Origin: an uncultured Sunxiuqinia sp.
GTDB lineage: Bacteria > Bacteroidota > Bacteroidia > Bacteroidales > Prolixibacteraceae
Assembly: GCF_963678245.1 (NCBI RefSeq)
Contig: NZ_OY782770.1
Location: 806,001-870,000, forward strand
Length of the DNA stretch: 64,000 nt
Direction: 5' to 3'
Part shown: positions 30,041 through 38,599 of the stretch, in pieces
Numbering within the stretch: position 1 is the first letter of the stretch
Layout: the number at the start of each line of letters is the position of its first letter
Translations under genes and position numbers: made by a program
The notes under the pieces: generated by a model
The model's database searches: none
Told to the model about the DNA's origin: nothing
Seen by the model: only the letters and a program-made list of their open reading frames with translations

Positions 30041-31622
30041 TCACTTTTTTTTTAAGTATTCTTCTGCTTCTGTTCCTATAGAATTTACTGTCAATGAAGG
30101 GATCTTGACTTTTTTGTTTACAATCTCATTAGCATATTTTACTGTCATATCTTTCTGCCCCGCTTTTCTGTATATTTCGAAGAGTTGGTAAATTGGCAAA
30201 AATCGACATGGTATCATAAACGAAGCATGTCGATATGTCACAATTGCCTTTTCTGTTTCACCTTTTTCATCGTAATTATCAGCCAAAAGCATTTGCAGGT
30301 CATAATCATTGAAACGCTGCTGACATTCAGATAGGATATTAATGCTCTTATCTAGTCTTCCTACAAAATTCTGTTCAGCACCGTAATTATAAAGAAAGAA
30401 TGAATTCTTTTTTAACGATGTTGAATAGAGTTTTTCGTATTCAGGTAACATTGACTCGGTATTACCTTTTAACGATTTCACTGCAATTGTTTTCCATTTT
30501 ATTTCGGCATGTACTTGTTGGGAAATATGAAACAAGAGAAAAGAACATATAATAACAACCAAACTTTTGGCAATAATTAAAATTGGAGTATTACTTATCC
30601 TAATTTCTTATAAAGGCAAAAATGCGGTAAGATAAAAAGTTAGCAATATCCAAACGGCAACATATTACAACGGATACGAAAAACATGCAAATACAAAAAA
30701 CGATGTTAGACCACTTAAAATAAGCTCCCTGTTTTTAGTGTTTGATTTTAGTGTTTTCCATAAAACGAAAATAAGAAATGAGAGTACAATATTTAAACCT
30801 ACTATACCAAACTCAACGGCAGCCTCTATAAATTCATTAAACGGGTGTTTTATATTATCGGCAAGTTGTACATATTTTGAATAAAGATTGTTTTTGAAAT
30901 ATTCAACCTGATAATCCATGTATTTGGCTCTGATTGCGCCAAAACCATGACTAAAAACAGGCTTATCTTTTATCATTTCTGATGATACTTCCCAGATTAA
31001 AAGCGACCGTTTGCGGAGTCCCTTTTTTGATGATAAAGGGCAAAACTTTCAGCTAAAAAAATATGATTAAGATCGACAATGGATTTTTATACTTAAGATT
31101 CTGGAATCTACCAATTATTTCTGATTGTAGTAGAAAGAATACGAATGACGAAATTAATATTGCCAGAATCCCTGTTCTTGAACCGGAAAGAAATATTGCC
31201 ATTGCAATTACGGCCAAACTTATTACAATGAAATATCATTCAATTTTTTTTGCTCTTGGCAATAAATACAATCCTATAGGAAATCCCATTGCCAAAACTG
31301 CTGCAAATCAGGCAGGGTTATCGAAACTTCCCGTTATTGCGAATTCTGAATGATTTGATGGAGACCAGTCAAAAAGTTGAGAAAGCCCGTAATATGCTTG
31401 TAAGGAACAAAGAATGCATATGCCCCAAAGGGGTACTTTACTGCAGAATCCATCAAAATTCATTCGTTTCAGGTTTGTCACAGTAAATATCGCAATACCA
31501 AGAAACGATATTAAAACGAAGTACAATTTGGGAGCATTCGTTTCATTTACAAATTTATCAGAAAACGAAAATACACTTCCTGCAAAAATTATAGGCATTA
31601 AGACATTGAACAGCTTATTTAT
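30041..31622 (-). pseudogene. O-antigen-ligase-like membrane protein with TPR tail, decayed
   Basis: The pieces read NKLFNVLMPIIFAGSVFSF, FAITGSFDNPA, MGFPIGLYLLPRAK, LSGSRTGILAILISS, LIWEVSSEMIKDKPVFSHG, KHPFNEFIEAAVEFGIVGL and a soluble C-terminal helical-repeat region (KGETEKAIVTYRHASFMIP). This is the Wzy/WaaL-type ligase layout: many membrane helices, the GSRTG and HNxF/HPFNEF motifs, then TPR-like helices. Decay is extensive: two Trp codons are now TGA (near 31314 and 31242), two other codons are TAA (near 30664 and 30610), and bases are missing from T runs near 31045 and 31010. Such proteins polymerise or ligate surface polysaccharide. It is isolated from any polysaccharide gene cluster here. 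Confidence 0.82.
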
Positions 31623-31672
31623 TCTTTTCCTATGTTTTTGAATATCATAATTGTTATTTGTATTAAATTAAC

Positions 31673-32401
31673 TCACAACAACCCTAATTCACTGAGCATT
31701 TTTTTATAGTTATTTATAAAATATTTTGTCAATCCATATTGTTCAGTATCCTCATAATCAATAAGCTCTAGACCACTGTGTGAAACATGGTAAATATCGG
31801 CATCAGGATATGCCATTAATATAGGGGAGTGGGTTGCAATTATAAACTGGGACTTTTTTTCAACTAACTCATTAATTGCGATTAGCAGATTAAATTGGCT
31901 GTTAATTGATAGGGCTGATTCGGGCTCGTCGAATATATAGAGCCCATTACCTGAAAGTCGATTATTTACGAGTGCAAGAAAACTTTCTCCGTGGGAACGA
32001 TCATGAAGAGAACCTCCATAGTTTCTTTCTATTTGACCTTTATCTAATATGTTATTAATTTCACTAGCAACATTGTAAAAACTCTCAGCCCTCAAAAAAA
32101 AACCATCGGTATTCCGATAAGCAGACCTGACCAATTTTAAGTTGTTATATAATTTCGAATGGGAATCCTGAGTTTTAAAGTTGAAATTTCGGCTTCCACC
32201 TTCGGGATTAAATCCGGCATTAATTGCCAGAGCTTCAACTAATGTAGATTTTCCTGAACCATTCTCGCCAATAATGAATGTTACACTCTTTCGAAACTCT
32301 AATTCTTCCAGATTAAGTATAGACGGTATATTGTATGGATAAACAATCCGTTCTTCTTTTAATCTAGTATTTTTAATACGTTTGATATAAATCATTATCA
32401 T
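31673..32401 (-). CDS. Small AAA/ABC-type ATPase (COG3910-like)
   Basis: The 242-residue protein has a complete nucleotide-binding fold: Walker A GENGSGKST (about residue 46), an ABC-type signature region SHGESFLALV, Walker B LYIFDEPESALS and the switch histidine ATHSPIL. It lacks membrane segments and transporter partners, so it is a soluble single-domain ATPase of the kind often found in defence or mobile regions but also as a stand-alone gene. Two nearby ATGs (32401 and 32395) could start it. A perfect hairpin ends 13 bases before the start. No nuclease or other effector gene is adjacent, so the role stays open. Confidence 0.85.
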   Translation of the reverse strand: MIMIYIKRIKNTRLKEERIVYPYNIPSILNLEELEFRKSVTFIIGENGSGKSTLVEALAINAGFNPEGGSRNFNFKTQDSHSKLYNNLKLVRSAYRNTDGFFLRAESFYNVASEINNILDKGQIERNYGGSLHDRSHGESFLALVNNRLSGNGLYIFDEPESALSINSQFNLLIAINELVEKKSQFIIATHSPILMAYPDADIYHVSHSGLELIDYEDTEQYGLTKYFINNYKKMLSELGLL

Positions 32402-32413
32402 GGTTGTATTTAG

Positions 32414-32442
32414 TAGCCCTTCTTTAATTCTAAGAAGGGCTA
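32414..32442. repeat. Perfect 11-base hairpin before the ATPase gene
   Basis: TAGCCCTTCTT (32414-32424) pairs perfectly with AAGAAGGGCTA (32432-32442) across a 7-base loop. On the minus strand it is followed by AAATACAACC and the start codon, without a T run, so it is not a terminator for that strand. It may be a leader hairpin or a protein-binding palindrome. Confidence 0.5.
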
Positions 32443-32687
32443 TTTAGAGATAACATTTTCATATAGCCCATTGCAGGTAAAAACTACTTCCAACAGCCCT
32501 TTGTCTATGGAAAACCATATCATTTTGGCATTGAATCTAACCTCAAGTCCCAACATGATCTATATAAATTACAAAGGTCTTGGGTTGTTTCATACCTATA
32601 CAATAAGCCCTAACATATTTATTTCTGTTTACATTTCAATTTGTCGTATGTATCTTCTTAATTGCATTCTTGCTACATTACATTGGA

Positions 32688-33020
32688 TCAACCTTCTTCA
32701 ATCAGCAAGCCTTCTTCAATCAGTTCTTTCTTCAAACGGTGATAATAGTCCAGTTCAATTTTATCGTGATTCAATGAGTTATAGTCAAGTATTGACTGCG
32801 GTTCTGAAATATTAACAATATTAGTATAGCAAATTTGTAATGTATCACCAAGCTCCAGATCCGATGCATGCCACGTATATGCATGCATTCCCGTTTTATC
32901 CATGCTTCCAAAATGCAGCCTGAACACTCCATCTTTATTTGTTAAAATAATGCTTGTAATCCCCTCTTCTATTGCTCCGGATATGATATTATTACCTTTT
33001 TGTAATGTAAACCCTTTCAT
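32688..33020 (-). CDS. Small protein of unknown function, paralogue of its neighbour
   Basis: The start at 33020 (MKGFTLQKGNNIISGAIEEG) is preferred because it overlaps the upstream stop codon as ATGA; a longer frame to 33116 would run deep into that gene. The 110-residue protein has a beta-rich N-terminal part (GVFRLHFGSMDKTG, ASDLELGDTLQICY) and a charged helical tail (DYYHRLKKELIEEGLL). The order of its conserved points, M-[KR]-G, DG-x-x-R-[LI], FG-x-x-D, GD and a final KEL-x-x-x-G, matches the upstream neighbour, so both come from an old duplication. Small cytoplasmic proteins of this look are often immunity or antitoxin factors; no toxin gene is visible. Confidence 0.65.
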   Translation of the reverse strand: MKGFTLQKGNNIISGAIEEGITSIILTNKDGVFRLHFGSMDKTGMHAYTWHASDLELGDTLQICYTNIVNISEPQSILDYNSLNHDKIELDYYHRLKKELIEEGLLIEEG

Positions 33021-33340
33021 AAAAATCCTTTCTTCTTTAATTGACTCTCCATTTCCCGAAATATCTCTAATTTCGTTTTTGGTCTTTCTATTTTTAGATT
33101 CTTTTTTCCCCTGCAAGGTTTAGAATATTCTCCCCCCCTTGTGAGCTTAGCTGAAAATTTATCTCCTGGCTTTATAGGAATCCAATCACACCAAAGTAAT
33201 TCTTTTTGCTTCTCATAATCAACAGCACCAATATATATCCTACTGTCTCCATTGTTATCGAGAATATGAATAGTTAACATCCCACTTTCCACACCGACTG
33301 TTTTTCTCTCTTGATTAAATTTTACTTCTATTCCTCTCAT
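33017..33340 (-). CDS. Small protein of unknown function, first of an overlapping pair
   Basis: The 107-residue frame from MRGIEVKF (33340) ends in a TGA that overlaps the ATG of the next gene, so the two are translationally coupled. An ATG nine codons earlier is possible. Beta-strand-like segments (MLTIHILDNNGDSRIYIGAV, WIPIKPGDKFSAKL) are followed by a basic stretch (KPCRGKKNLKIERPK) and a helix (LEIFREMESQLKKKGFL). It matches the downstream protein in the spacing of its main residues, but I recognise no family. It has no signal or membrane segment. Confidence 0.65.
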   Translation of the reverse strand: MRGIEVKFNQERKTVGVESGMLTIHILDNNGDSRIYIGAVDYEKQKELLWCDWIPIKPGDKFSAKLTRGGEYSKPCRGKKNLKIERPKTKLEIFREMESQLKKKGFL

Positions 33341-33470
33341 AATCAAATTAATTAATCCGCAAAGCAAGACATGTGGGGTAGGCCAATATTATCATTTTTC
33401 ATTTTTCGTATTTATGTTTGTTTTTTTTGTTTATAATATGCATTATCTTCTTTTCTCCATCATGTTTGGT

Positions 33471-33536
33471 AACGGTTTGACGGTATGAAACGTAGCGCAC
33501 TTCGAGACAATGACTTATCAGACCGTTGCTGCCGTT
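33471..33536. repeat. attC-like foldback
   Basis: AACGG (33471-33475) pairs with CCGTT (33532-33536) and ACGG (33480-33483) pairs with CCGT (33523-33526), with small unpaired spacers of 4 and 5 bases and a 39-base loop. Two short stems separated by an internal bulge recall integron attC sites, although the attC end consensus is not met and no integrase is seen. Confidence 0.3.
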
Positions 33537-33601
33537 GATTAAATGTTATATTGCTCAAACATACCACGGATATCTTTTAACTCCTAATTTCAATCCAATC
33601 T

Positions 33602-33966
33602 TCATATGAAGTAAATTTCCCAATCTACCCTCAATAGTTTTAATCTTTTGTGTCGAAATGTTCTTATATTTTCCCAATATATTCTACTGCCACTTTCTGG
33701 ATCATTATAATATATTTTGTAATCGAAATCGGAATCTGGATCAATATTATTCATGATGAGTTTTTTCTTCTTCGGATCATTACCCTTTTTATTATTAATT
33801 GTTGCATGCTCCGAAAGAGAGAGTTGATTGTGTTGTAATCTCTCTATTGCTAATCTTAACTCAAGAGCAGCATAAAGCAATAATGCATTGTTATTTAAGC
33901 TCAATAGAAATTTGGCTTTTTCAATATGCTCTTTTGGGTCAGATGTTAACTTATTATCTCCGATTT
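33602..33966 (-). pseudogene. Probable N-terminally truncated gene of unknown function
   Basis: An open frame of about 120 codons runs from a stop codon at 33967 to TAA at 33602. No ATG begins it; the first possible start is TTG at 33904, which would remove the conserved-looking KIGDNKLTSDPKEHIEKA segment. The N-terminal part is helical (KFLLSLNNNALLLYAALELR, LAIERLQHN); the C-terminal part is charged and aromatic (DYKIYYNDPESGSRIYWENI). I do not recognise the family. It is either a gene that lost its 5' end or one using TTG. Confidence 0.4.
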
Positions 33967-33980
33967 TTTAAAAAATAAAT

Positions 33981-34241
33981 TTATTGATTGCTCCACCAAG
34001 AAAGTATTTCTTCAGTTATTTGCTAAATGTCATTATCATTGGGCAATAATCCATAATAAGTAATCAGCTCAATACGCAAAACATTGAATTTTTTATATTT
34101 ATCAGCCTCTCCCCGATTTAAATGACTCAATATTGTATGATTTAAAGAATCAAATTCATCAGAAGGTGCACCTGGAATCAAATCCCAACTATTAATCAAT
34201 TTTCTTAAATCTTTTTCCCAGAAATAAAATTCAGTCTTCAT
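33981..34241 (-). pseudogene. Small DUF1871-like gene with an in-frame stop near its end
   Basis: The frame starts MKTEFYFWEKDLRKLINSWD and has the pattern W-D-L-I-P-x-A-P-x-D-E-F-D typical of small DUF1871-type proteins. After 72 residues a TAG (34023-34025) interrupts it; the same frame then continues QITEEILSWWSNQ to a TAA at 33981, a natural-looking C-terminal helix. So the protein lost about 14 residues to a nonsense change, or the stop is read through. The first 72 residues may still fold. The function is unknown; relatives have been suggested to be immunity-like proteins. Confidence 0.55.
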
Positions 34242-34815
34242 ATTTTACTTACTATTTTCAGAGTCGCTGGCCTAATGGCATACAACGCATATGGAATAGA
34301 ACTTTTATTCCTCTCATTTTTTCTATAGGTGTAACAAAAGGTGCTATTTACAATACGATTTACCTGGAAATAACACATTATCTATGAATAGCTTATCAAT
34401 CCACCAAAATAGTCAATTTATTATAATAATCACGTTTCTGTAGTACACCATATTCTTAAATTTTATCAAAAGATAGTAACTCCATACAGTCGAGCTTTCA
34501 CAACCACAATTGCTAAATTCATCTTACACATTAAACAAGTCTCATTTTTCGAAGACCAGTTAATCGATAATACAAACTAGTTAAGCATGAACCAGTCCGA
34601 GTTGAACAGGGAGCCTCAAAAACGACTCGTTTAAATGTTGAGCTACTCGCACTCCGACTATATTTAGCTTTCCCTGCTGGTATCAGCGATGCGCTATCCC
34701 TCTCTTCCGGGATAGAGGAGATACATCCGTAAGCGAATGTTAGGGTAAGTGGTTATAAAAAAAATGCTAGAATAGAGACATTCAGATGATCATAAAGCCG
34801 GAGTTACCCGTTGAA

Positions 34816-34887
34816 AGATTGTTTACGGTGTTCGCAATGACGGAAGTAAAAAACGTCATTGCGAGAAAGAAACGACCGAAACAATCT
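34816..34887. repeat. MITE-like inverted repeat with GTCATTGCGAG motif
   Basis: Outer arms AGATTGTTT (34816-34824) and AAACAATCT (34879-34887), and inner arms CGCAATGACG (34833-34842) and CGTCATTGCG (34854-34863) form a 72-base foldback. The motif GTCATTGCGAG...AACAATCT is a widespread type of dispersed intergenic repeat in bacterial genomes. Confidence 0.7.
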
Positions 34888-34920
34888 GTTTCGGACAATA
34901 CTAGTACAAGTCGCTAAGAG

Positions 34921-34941
34921 ATCCTGAAACAAGTTCAGGAT
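34921..34941. repeat. Palindrome of the TCCTGAAACAAGTTCAGGA type
   Basis: ATCCTGAA (34921-34928) and TTCAGGAT (34934-34941) pair across five bases. This palindrome is often found together with the GTCATTGCGAG repeat class between genes. Confidence 0.6.
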
Positions 34942-35313
34942 GAAGAGTCTTCAATTGGGAATTTAAGTCCTCCCTCCCGTACTAACAGCCCAAAAGCTCA
35001 TTCTACGACGAGGTTTTTGAACTAGAAAACAAGGGAAGAAAACAGCAAGGGTACTCATTAAAAAAACCTTGTCTGATGACTGAAAGGAGGAGTTTGGTTT
35101 TTCATGCAGTGACTGACCCGTAGTTTTCGTTCAAAAGCCTTGTCAACCTTGACTCCTTTTCTCATCGAAGGAGAAAAGAAACTGGGATCTGGGGCAACGC
35201 CCCAACAATTAGTATTATTTCCGAATGCATTTTTACTATATTCAGTCGTTTAAACTAGACAGGCCAAAAAACGTTTATCTAGTAATTATATCAATCTAAT
35301 ATAAATTGCAACC

Positions 35314-37314
35314 ATGGTTTTGGATTACGAAAAAAACGAATCAGATAGAAATGGCTTTAGCACTCTTGAGTTAAAGCATTTGAACCTACTCGCTGAAAAG
35401 TTCCCAACAGTGCAAGCAGCAAGTACTGAAATTATCAATCTGGAAGCTATTTTGAACCTTCCTAAAGGAACGGAACATTTTCTGACAGATATCCATGGAG
35501 CATACGAAACGTTTAGTCATGTTTTACGAAATGCTTCGGGCATGGTGCGCAAGAAAATCAATGCTGTATATCAGTATTCTCTCGACGAAAAAACAAAACG
35601 GCAGCTGGCCACTTTGATTTATTATCCTGAAGAAAAACTGGAAATAATTACAAAAGAGGAAGAAGACCTTGAAAGTTGGTATTCCGTTACCTTGCATCGG
35701 TTAATTGAAGTTGCCCGGGTTTCAGCTGACAAATACTCCCGTTCGAAAGTACGAAAAGCCATGCCTGAAGATTTTGCATACGTAATTGATGAATTATTGT
35801 ACGAGCATGGTGCTAAAAAAGAGCAATATTTTAATAGTATTATAAAATCAATCATCGATGTTGGTCGTGCAAATCATTTCATCGTTGCTATCAGCAAATT
35901 TATACAGCGTCTTCTTATTGACCGGCTCCATGTTATTGGCGATGTTTTTGATCGTGGTCCACATGCTGATCAGGTCATGGACCTGATTCACAACCACTAT
36001 TCGGTAGATATTCAATGGGGTAATCATGATATTTTTTGGATGGCTGCAGCCTCTGGCATTCGGGCGAGTATTGCCGGGGTAATCCGGGTAAGTGCCCGGT
36101 ACGACAACCTGGATACGCTGGAAGATTCCTATGGTATTAATCTATTGCCACTGGCCACCTTTGCAATGAGGATTTATGAGGGAGATCCCTGCGAAGCATT
36201 TATTCCCGTTAATACACCTCCTGAAAACATTGGATCGACCCATGTCAAGCTTATCAGCAAAATGCACAAGGCTGCTATGATTATTGAGGAGAAGCTTATT
36301 GGAGAAATTGTGCAACGATGTCCGGAAATGCACATGGAGGACCGTCTTTTGCTGAATAAAATTAATTACGAAAAAGGTACCATTACTATTGATGGGCGTG
36401 AGTTAAAGCTAACCGATACGAATTTTCCGACCATTGATTGCAACAATCCGTATGAATTATCTGCGGAAGAAAAGGAGCTGGCCGAAAAACTTCGCTTCTC
36501 GTTTTTAAACTGCGAACGTTTGCAACGACATGTAAAAACATTATTTTCGAAGGGGAGCACATTTCTGACTTACAACTCAAATTTATTGTACCACGGGTGT
36601 ATTCCTCTCGATGCTAATGGCGATTTTAAGGAAGTAACCCTTCACGATAAAAAATACAAAGGGAAAGCATTGTGCGAACAATTTGATTTAGTTTCGCGCC
36701 GGGCATATTATAATCGTGAGCGACCCGACAAAAGGAACAAAGATCGGGATTATATGTGGTACTTGTGGTGCGGTGCTGATTCTCCATTGTTTGGTAAAAA
36801 GAAAATGGCCACGTTTGAACGCTATTTTCTGAATGACAAAGAAGCCCAATATGAAGAGAGCAATAAATATTACAAATTACGTGACGATAAAGAAACCTGT
36901 GTCCGGATTTTAGAAGAGTTTGGACTCGATCCTGAAAAATCGCATATCATCAACGGACACGTCCCCGTAAAAGTCGGTAAAGGAGAAAGTCCGGTGAAAG
37001 CAGAAGGAAAGCTTTTTGTTATTGATGGCGGAATGTCGAAACCATATCAAAAAGTAACCGGGATTGCGGGGTACACCCTGATCTATGATTCGTATAGCTT
37101 AATTCTTGCCGAACATGCTCCGTTCGAATCCAGACGAAATGCCATTCAAGAGGAACACGACATTGTCTCTATCCGAAGTATGATTGAACGATCAACTGAG
37201 CGCATCATGGTAGGCGATACCGACGACGGTGTCCACATCAAAAACCAAATTGCAGATTTAAATCGACTTTTGGAAGCATACCAAAAAGGTATGGTAAAGG
37301 TTAAAAGTGCGTAA
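35314..37314 (+). CDS. fbp: Fructose-1,6-bisphosphatase, class III
   Basis: The 666-residue protein has the length and motifs of the class III enzyme typical of Bacteroidota and Firmicutes. It belongs to the metallophosphoesterase fold: TDIHGAYETFSHVL, GDVFDRGPHADQVMDLI, QWGNHDIFWMAAASG and INGHVPVKVGKGESP supply the metal ligands. It hydrolyses fructose-1,6-bisphosphate to fructose-6-phosphate, the committed step of gluconeogenesis. It is monocistronic, with a long non-coding region before it and a convergent L,D-transpeptidase gene behind it. No damage is visible. Confidence 0.97.
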   Translation: MVLDYEKNESDRNGFSTLELKHLNLLAEKFPTVQAASTEIINLEAILNLPKGTEHFLTDIHGAYETFSHVLRNASGMVRKKINAVYQYSLDEKTKRQLATLIYYPEEKLEIITKEEEDLESWYSVTLHRLIEVARVSADKYSRSKVRKAMPEDFAYVIDELLYEHGAKKEQYFNSIIKSIIDVGRANHFIVAISKFIQRLLIDRLHVIGDVFDRGPHADQVMDLIHNHYSVDIQWGNHDIFWMAAASGIRASIAGVIRVSARYDNLDTLEDSYGINLLPLATFAMRIYEGDPCEAFIPVNTPPENIGSTHVKLISKMHKAAMIIEEKLIGEIVQRCPEMHMEDRLLLNKINYEKGTITIDGRELKLTDTNFPTIDCNNPYELSAEEKELAEKLRFSFLNCERLQRHVKTLFSKGSTFLTYNSNLLYHGCIPLDANGDFKEVTLHDKKYKGKALCEQFDLVSRRAYYNRERPDKRNKDRDYMWYLWCGADSPLFGKKKMATFERYFLNDKEAQYEESNKYYKLRDDKETCVRILEEFGLDPEKSHIINGHVPVKVGKGESPVKAEGKLFVIDGGMSKPYQKVTGIAGYTLIYDSYSLILAEHAPFESRRNAIQEEHDIVSIRSMIERSTERIMVGDTDDGVHIKNQIADLNRLLEAYQKGMVKVKSA

Positions 37315-37457
37315 GAGGATGTAAGTTTTTTGAAATTTGTGCGATTGTATTACCTATGCGACTTAGCTTAGAGTGGAGCAAATACAGGATAAATTTTAAA
37401 ACTAAAGGAAAATAGTTGACTTGACAACCTCTCATTCATTTTAAATTCGTGTAATGT

Positions 37458-38186
37458 TTATATTACAGGATTTAAGATCGTAGATTTTGCTAGAAACTGT
37501 TTGTCAGGGTAATAAATAAAAAGACAACTTCCGCCCTGAATCGTTTGAATAACGTCTTTATAAATATCCATGGAAAGTGATGGGCAGCCGAGACTTCGAC
37601 CTAAGCGTCCATATTTTTTTATGAAGTCATGGCTCACATATTTGGCACCGTGCATAACGATACTACGTTTTCTTGCATTTGCATTAAGTTCGCGATCCAT
37701 ACCATCAAGATACAGCGACAAACCATGCTTGCCCTGGTAGGTTTTTCCTGTTACGTAAAATCCGAGAGAACTCATATTGGTATTAGGAATATTTGAAAAT
37801 TTCTTTGCGAAATTTGCCCCCGAGTTTTTACCATGTGCCACCAAATCGTTGTAAAGAACTTTATTTTTTTTCATGTCGATTACCCACAAACGCTTCTCGC
37901 ATGACGACAGGCTAAAATCAACAATGGTAAGAATATCTTTTTTGAGATTTTCAGGCACGATCTTGAGGTTGTTAAAACCTTTTAACGCCAACGAAAATGC
38001 TTCGAAAGAAGGCAGGCTTCCTGATTCACTGTGTTTGAGGTTATTATAAATCAGCTCTGACTCAGACAGGAAGATCTTTTCAGAATCCGTTTTTTTAACC
38101 TCGGATTCGATGGTCGCCGTAAATCCACTTTCAGTCGTCCAACAAAAAAATAAAAGGAAAATGAAAATAAAACTCTTTCTCGTCAT
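37458..38186 (-). CDS. L,D-transpeptidase-like protein (YkuD_2 family)
   Basis: The 242-residue protein has an export signal (MTRKSFIFIFLLFFCWTTES) and a YkuD_2 domain over its second half: LVAHGKNSGANFAKKFSN, the histidine in RSIVMHGAKYVS, and RLGRSLGCPSLSM with the catalytic cysteine. Members are predicted murein L,D-transpeptidase-like proteins of the periplasm, though activity has rarely been shown. It is read toward fbp and is separate from the larger L,D-transpeptidase 400 bases upstream, which belongs to another subfamily. Confidence 0.85.
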   Translation of the reverse strand: MTRKSFIFIFLLFFCWTTESGFTATIESEVKKTDSEKIFLSESELIYNNLKHSESGSLPSFEAFSLALKGFNNLKIVPENLKKDILTIVDFSLSSCEKRLWVIDMKKNKVLYNDLVAHGKNSGANFAKKFSNIPNTNMSSLGFYVTGKTYQGKHGLSLYLDGMDRELNANARKRSIVMHGAKYVSHDFIKKYGRLGRSLGCPSLSMDIYKDVIQTIQGGSCLFIYYPDKQFLAKSTILNPVI

Positions 38187-38599
38187 AAGTTATCTCTCTA
38201 CACATTCGCAATATTGGTTTTTTTAACGCAATCTCAAAAATATTATTGTAATTATTTTCGATCTTTTGCAGATTTGTTCTAAATCAAAGAAAGAACCCAT
38301 AGAAACAAACACTGATAACCAATCTGTTATTTTGATTTAAAAACATAAAGACAGGTCTGCGACTTCAATAAACATGTCGGAAATTTGTCACTCTTGAGCA
38401 ATAACATTTTTAACACATTTAACCACGTTACCAAAACTGTTGATCAACAAATCAACGAATGTCTATTGTGTTTTCGCATAAAAAAAATTGAAAGTGTAAC
38501 AGGATTAACCGATGCTGAGAAAGAAAAACAAAGTATTGTTAACTTTTTAAAGGGTAAGTTGATCAGCTACTGACTCTCTACTTACGATTGGAGATTATA
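38187..38599. other. Gap without a supported gene
   Basis: The stretch carries the promoter area of the YkuD_2 gene and the end of the larger L,D-transpeptidase gene. It includes a 12-base perfect palindrome TGTTGATCAACA (38439-38450). A plus-strand frame of 62 codons (38385-38573) is present but unsupported. Confidence 0.4.

Larger units (their letters stand above)
34242..35313. other. Long non-coding region with several foldbacks
   Basis: More than 1 kb upstream of fbp holds no supported gene. It contains at least five palindromic elements: 34694-34715 (CTATCCC/GGGATAG), 34816-34887 (listed), 34921-34941 (listed), 35156-35178 (CTTTTCTC/GAGAAAAG) and 35190-35204 (TGGGGC aac GCCCCA). This looks like a landing zone for small dispersed repeats. 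The promoter of fbp must lie near the right end; I see no perfect consensus. Confidence 0.6.

Noticed and set aside
31230-31320. TGA read as tryptophan (alternative genetic code)
   Set aside because: Only the decayed ligase gene has TGA at Trp positions. Intact genes use TGG throughout and TGA works as a stop elsewhere, for example at 33017.
31063-31353. Plus-strand frame of 96 codons
   Set aside because: It is antisense to the O-antigen-ligase pseudogene, whose minus-strand reading gives clear family motifs.
31673-34241. Novel anti-phage defence operon built on the small ATPase
   Set aside because: The ATPase stands alone with 286 bases of non-coding DNA before the next gene, and no nuclease, protease or other effector domain is recognisable nearby.
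21736-35313. Active integrative element at tRNA-Cys
   Set aside because: No integrase, no relaxase and no second copy of the tRNA 3' end were found; only remnants support past mobility.
38385-38573. Plus-strand frame of 62 codons between two L,D-transpeptidase genes
   Set aside because: No recognised family, no promoter or ribosome-binding site, and low-complexity composition at its start; chance is more likely.
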